Assembly (NCBI GenBank): GCA_017645945.1
Contig: JAGCNL010000028.1
Span: forward strand, 123,788-187,787
From: Salinivirgaceae bacterium
GTDB lineage: Bacteria; Bacteroidota; Bacteroidia; Bacteroidales; SZUA-534
Direction: 5' to 3'
DNA length: 64,000 nt
The notes under the pieces were generated by a model. The model was not told where the DNA came from. It worked only from the letters and a program-made list of their open reading frames with translations, and ran no database searches. Shown in pieces: positions 62,924 to 64,000 of this stretch. The position numbers were made by a program, and so were the translations under genes. Every line of letters starts with the position of its first letter. The first letter of the stretch is position 1.

Positions 62924-64000
62924 ATGGAAGCAAAATTAAATCTGCCGTCAATCAAAATCTGCAAGCGCGACGGGCGCATTGTCAATTTTGAAGCCGAAAA
63001 AATCAGTTATGCAATCTTTAAGGCTCTTCGCGCTGTGGGCAAACCCGACCGCCAACTGGCTGAAGACCTGATGCTTGAGGTCATCACCAAGCTCAATCTG
63101 TTCGACAAACTCGACTACACACCGACAGTGGAGGAAGTGCAGGACACAGTTGAGAAGGTGCTTTTCGACAACAAACTGTTCGACGCGGCAAAGGCTTACA
63201 TTGTGTACCGCAAGCAGCACGAGAGTATGCGCAACACCAAGGAGTTGCTCTCGAATATGGACATCATCGATAAGTATATCGACTTGAATGACTGGCGGAT
63301 AAAGGAGAGTGCCAACTCATCGTACTCGCTTCAGGGTTTGAATCAGCACATCGCCACCATCATCAGTTCGCAATATTGGCTGGAACGTGTTTATTCTGAA
63401 GAGATTAAGCAGGCTTATCAGTCGGGACACATCCACATTCACGATTTGGGATTCTTGAGTGTTTACTGCGTGGGTTGGGATTTGGAAGACCTTCTAATGA
63501 CTGGTTTCACGGGTGTTCCGGGCAAGATTGAGAGCAGTCCGGCCAAGCACTTGCGCACCGCTTTGGGGCAGATTGTCAACTTCTTCTACACAATGCAGGG
63601 TGAGGCTGCGGGCGCACAGGCATTCTCGAGTTTCGATACCTATCTGGCACCGTTTATCCGTTACGATAATCTTGATTACGAAGGTGTTAAGCAGTGCTTG
63701 CAGGAATTTATGTTCAACATCAACGTGCCAACGCGTGTTGGATTCCAAACACCGTTCACCAACATCACGCTCGACCTGAAGGTGCCTGGTAACTTGAAGG
63801 ACCATCCGGTAATCATTGGCGGAAAAATGCAAGACCTGACCTACGGCGATTTCCAAGCCGAAATGGATATTTTCAATGCCGCTTTCGCCGACGTTATGTC
63901 GGAAGGCGACGCTCACGGAAGCGTGTTCTCGTTCCCGATTCCTACCTACAACATTACCAAGGACTTCGATTGGGACAATCCGGCTTATGCCAAGATTTGG
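62924..64000 (+). CDS. nrdD: Anaerobic ribonucleoside-triphosphate reductase, 3' truncated by window edge
   Basis: The frame opens at ATG 62924 and is still open at the last base (359 codons). Residues about 8-95 are an ATP-cone allosteric domain (IKICKRDGRIVNFEAEKISYAIFKAL). The class III reductase core follows: SYSLQGLNQHIATIISSQYWLERVY, SGHIHIHDLGFLSVYCVGWD, and NVPTRVGFQTPFTNITLDL. The glycyl-radical site would lie beyond the window, and the activase gene nrdG would be expected just downstream. The 221 bp upstream hold no NrdR box that I can see. Confidence 0.95.
   Translation, partial: MEAKLNLPSIKICKRDGRIVNFEAEKISYAIFKALRAVGKPDRQLAEDLMLEVITKLNLFDKLDYTPTVEEVQDTVEKVLFDNKLFDAAKAYIVYRKQHESMRNTKELLSNMDIIDKYIDLNDWRIKESANSSYSLQGLNQHIATIISSQYWLERVYSEEIKQAYQSGHIHIHDLGFLSVYCVGWDLEDLLMTGFTGVPGKIESSPAKHLRTALGQIVNFFYTMQGEAAGAQAFSSFDTYLAPFIRYDNLDYEGVKQCLQEFMFNINVPTRVGFQTPFTNITLDLKVPGNLKDHPVIIGGKMQDLTYGDFQAEMDIFNAAFADVMSEGDAHGSVFSFPIPTYNITKDFDWDNPAYAKIW

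Overview
The window looks like chromosomal DNA of an anaerobic member of the Bacteroidales, probably an uncultured gut or rumen lineage. The signs are Bacteroidetes-type promoters (TTG or TTTG, about 19-23 nt, then TAnnTTTG), almost no Shine-Dalgarno sequences, a secreted protease with a type IX secretion sorting domain, beta-propeller lipoproteins, thrombospondin-3 outer-membrane proteins, PPi-dependent phosphofructokinase and an anaerobic (class III) ribonucleotide reductase. One tRNA gene (Pro, anticodon TGG) is present. I saw no rRNA, CRISPR array, transposase or phage module.

Layout. 0-3 kb: two beta-propeller proteins, a GNAT enzyme and tRNA-Pro. 3-8 kb: translation genes (prfC, miaA, smpB) mixed with membrane proteins. 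8-11 kb: two envelope proteins on the minus strand. 11-19 kb: a TGS-uridine-kinase-like nucleoside kinase, uvrA, then lysC-lysA. 19-22 kb: accessory patch with a RelB/PIN toxin-antitoxin pair, a structured leader with a small HTH gene, and a Big2 lipoprotein. 22-32 kb: purine nucleoside phosphorylase, an outer-membrane metallopeptidase-like protein, a sodium symporter with its 40-residue accessory peptide, and a DUF6057-like/PD40 pair. 32-42 kb: paired M16 peptidases, T9SS trypsin-like protease, HAD phosphatase, nitroreductases, BASS and MFS transporters. 42-45 kb: second accessory patch with a GNAT/55-residue pair, a rod-like RNA with a small HTH gene, and secreted/SUMF1-like proteins. 45-50 kb: tadA and two tandem TPR-SpoIIE phosphatases. 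50-60 kb: ABC-F ATPase, pfp, a secreted protein, an OmpA-domain protein, DUF1846 and a duplicated PAP2 phosphatase. 60-62.6 kb: third accessory patch with a structured leader, a small HTH gene and two zinc-ribbon proteins. The window ends inside nrdD.

The most interesting signal is a pattern that occurs three times. A long imperfect hairpin (about 130 to 235 nt) is followed by a short XRE-like HTH gene (70-89 aa, mutually homologous). After a near-constant spacer of 112-117 bp comes an AT-rich envelope or unknown cargo gene. Two of the hairpins (20160-20293 and 60695-60822) keep the same architecture and internal-loop motifs while most stem sequences differ, as expected of a selected RNA fold. 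Two of the three patches also sit beside toxin-antitoxin-like pairs. Two real small genes too short for a standard ORF list are annotated: the symporter accessory peptide (26376-26498) and the 55-residue partner of the GNAT gene (42846-43013).
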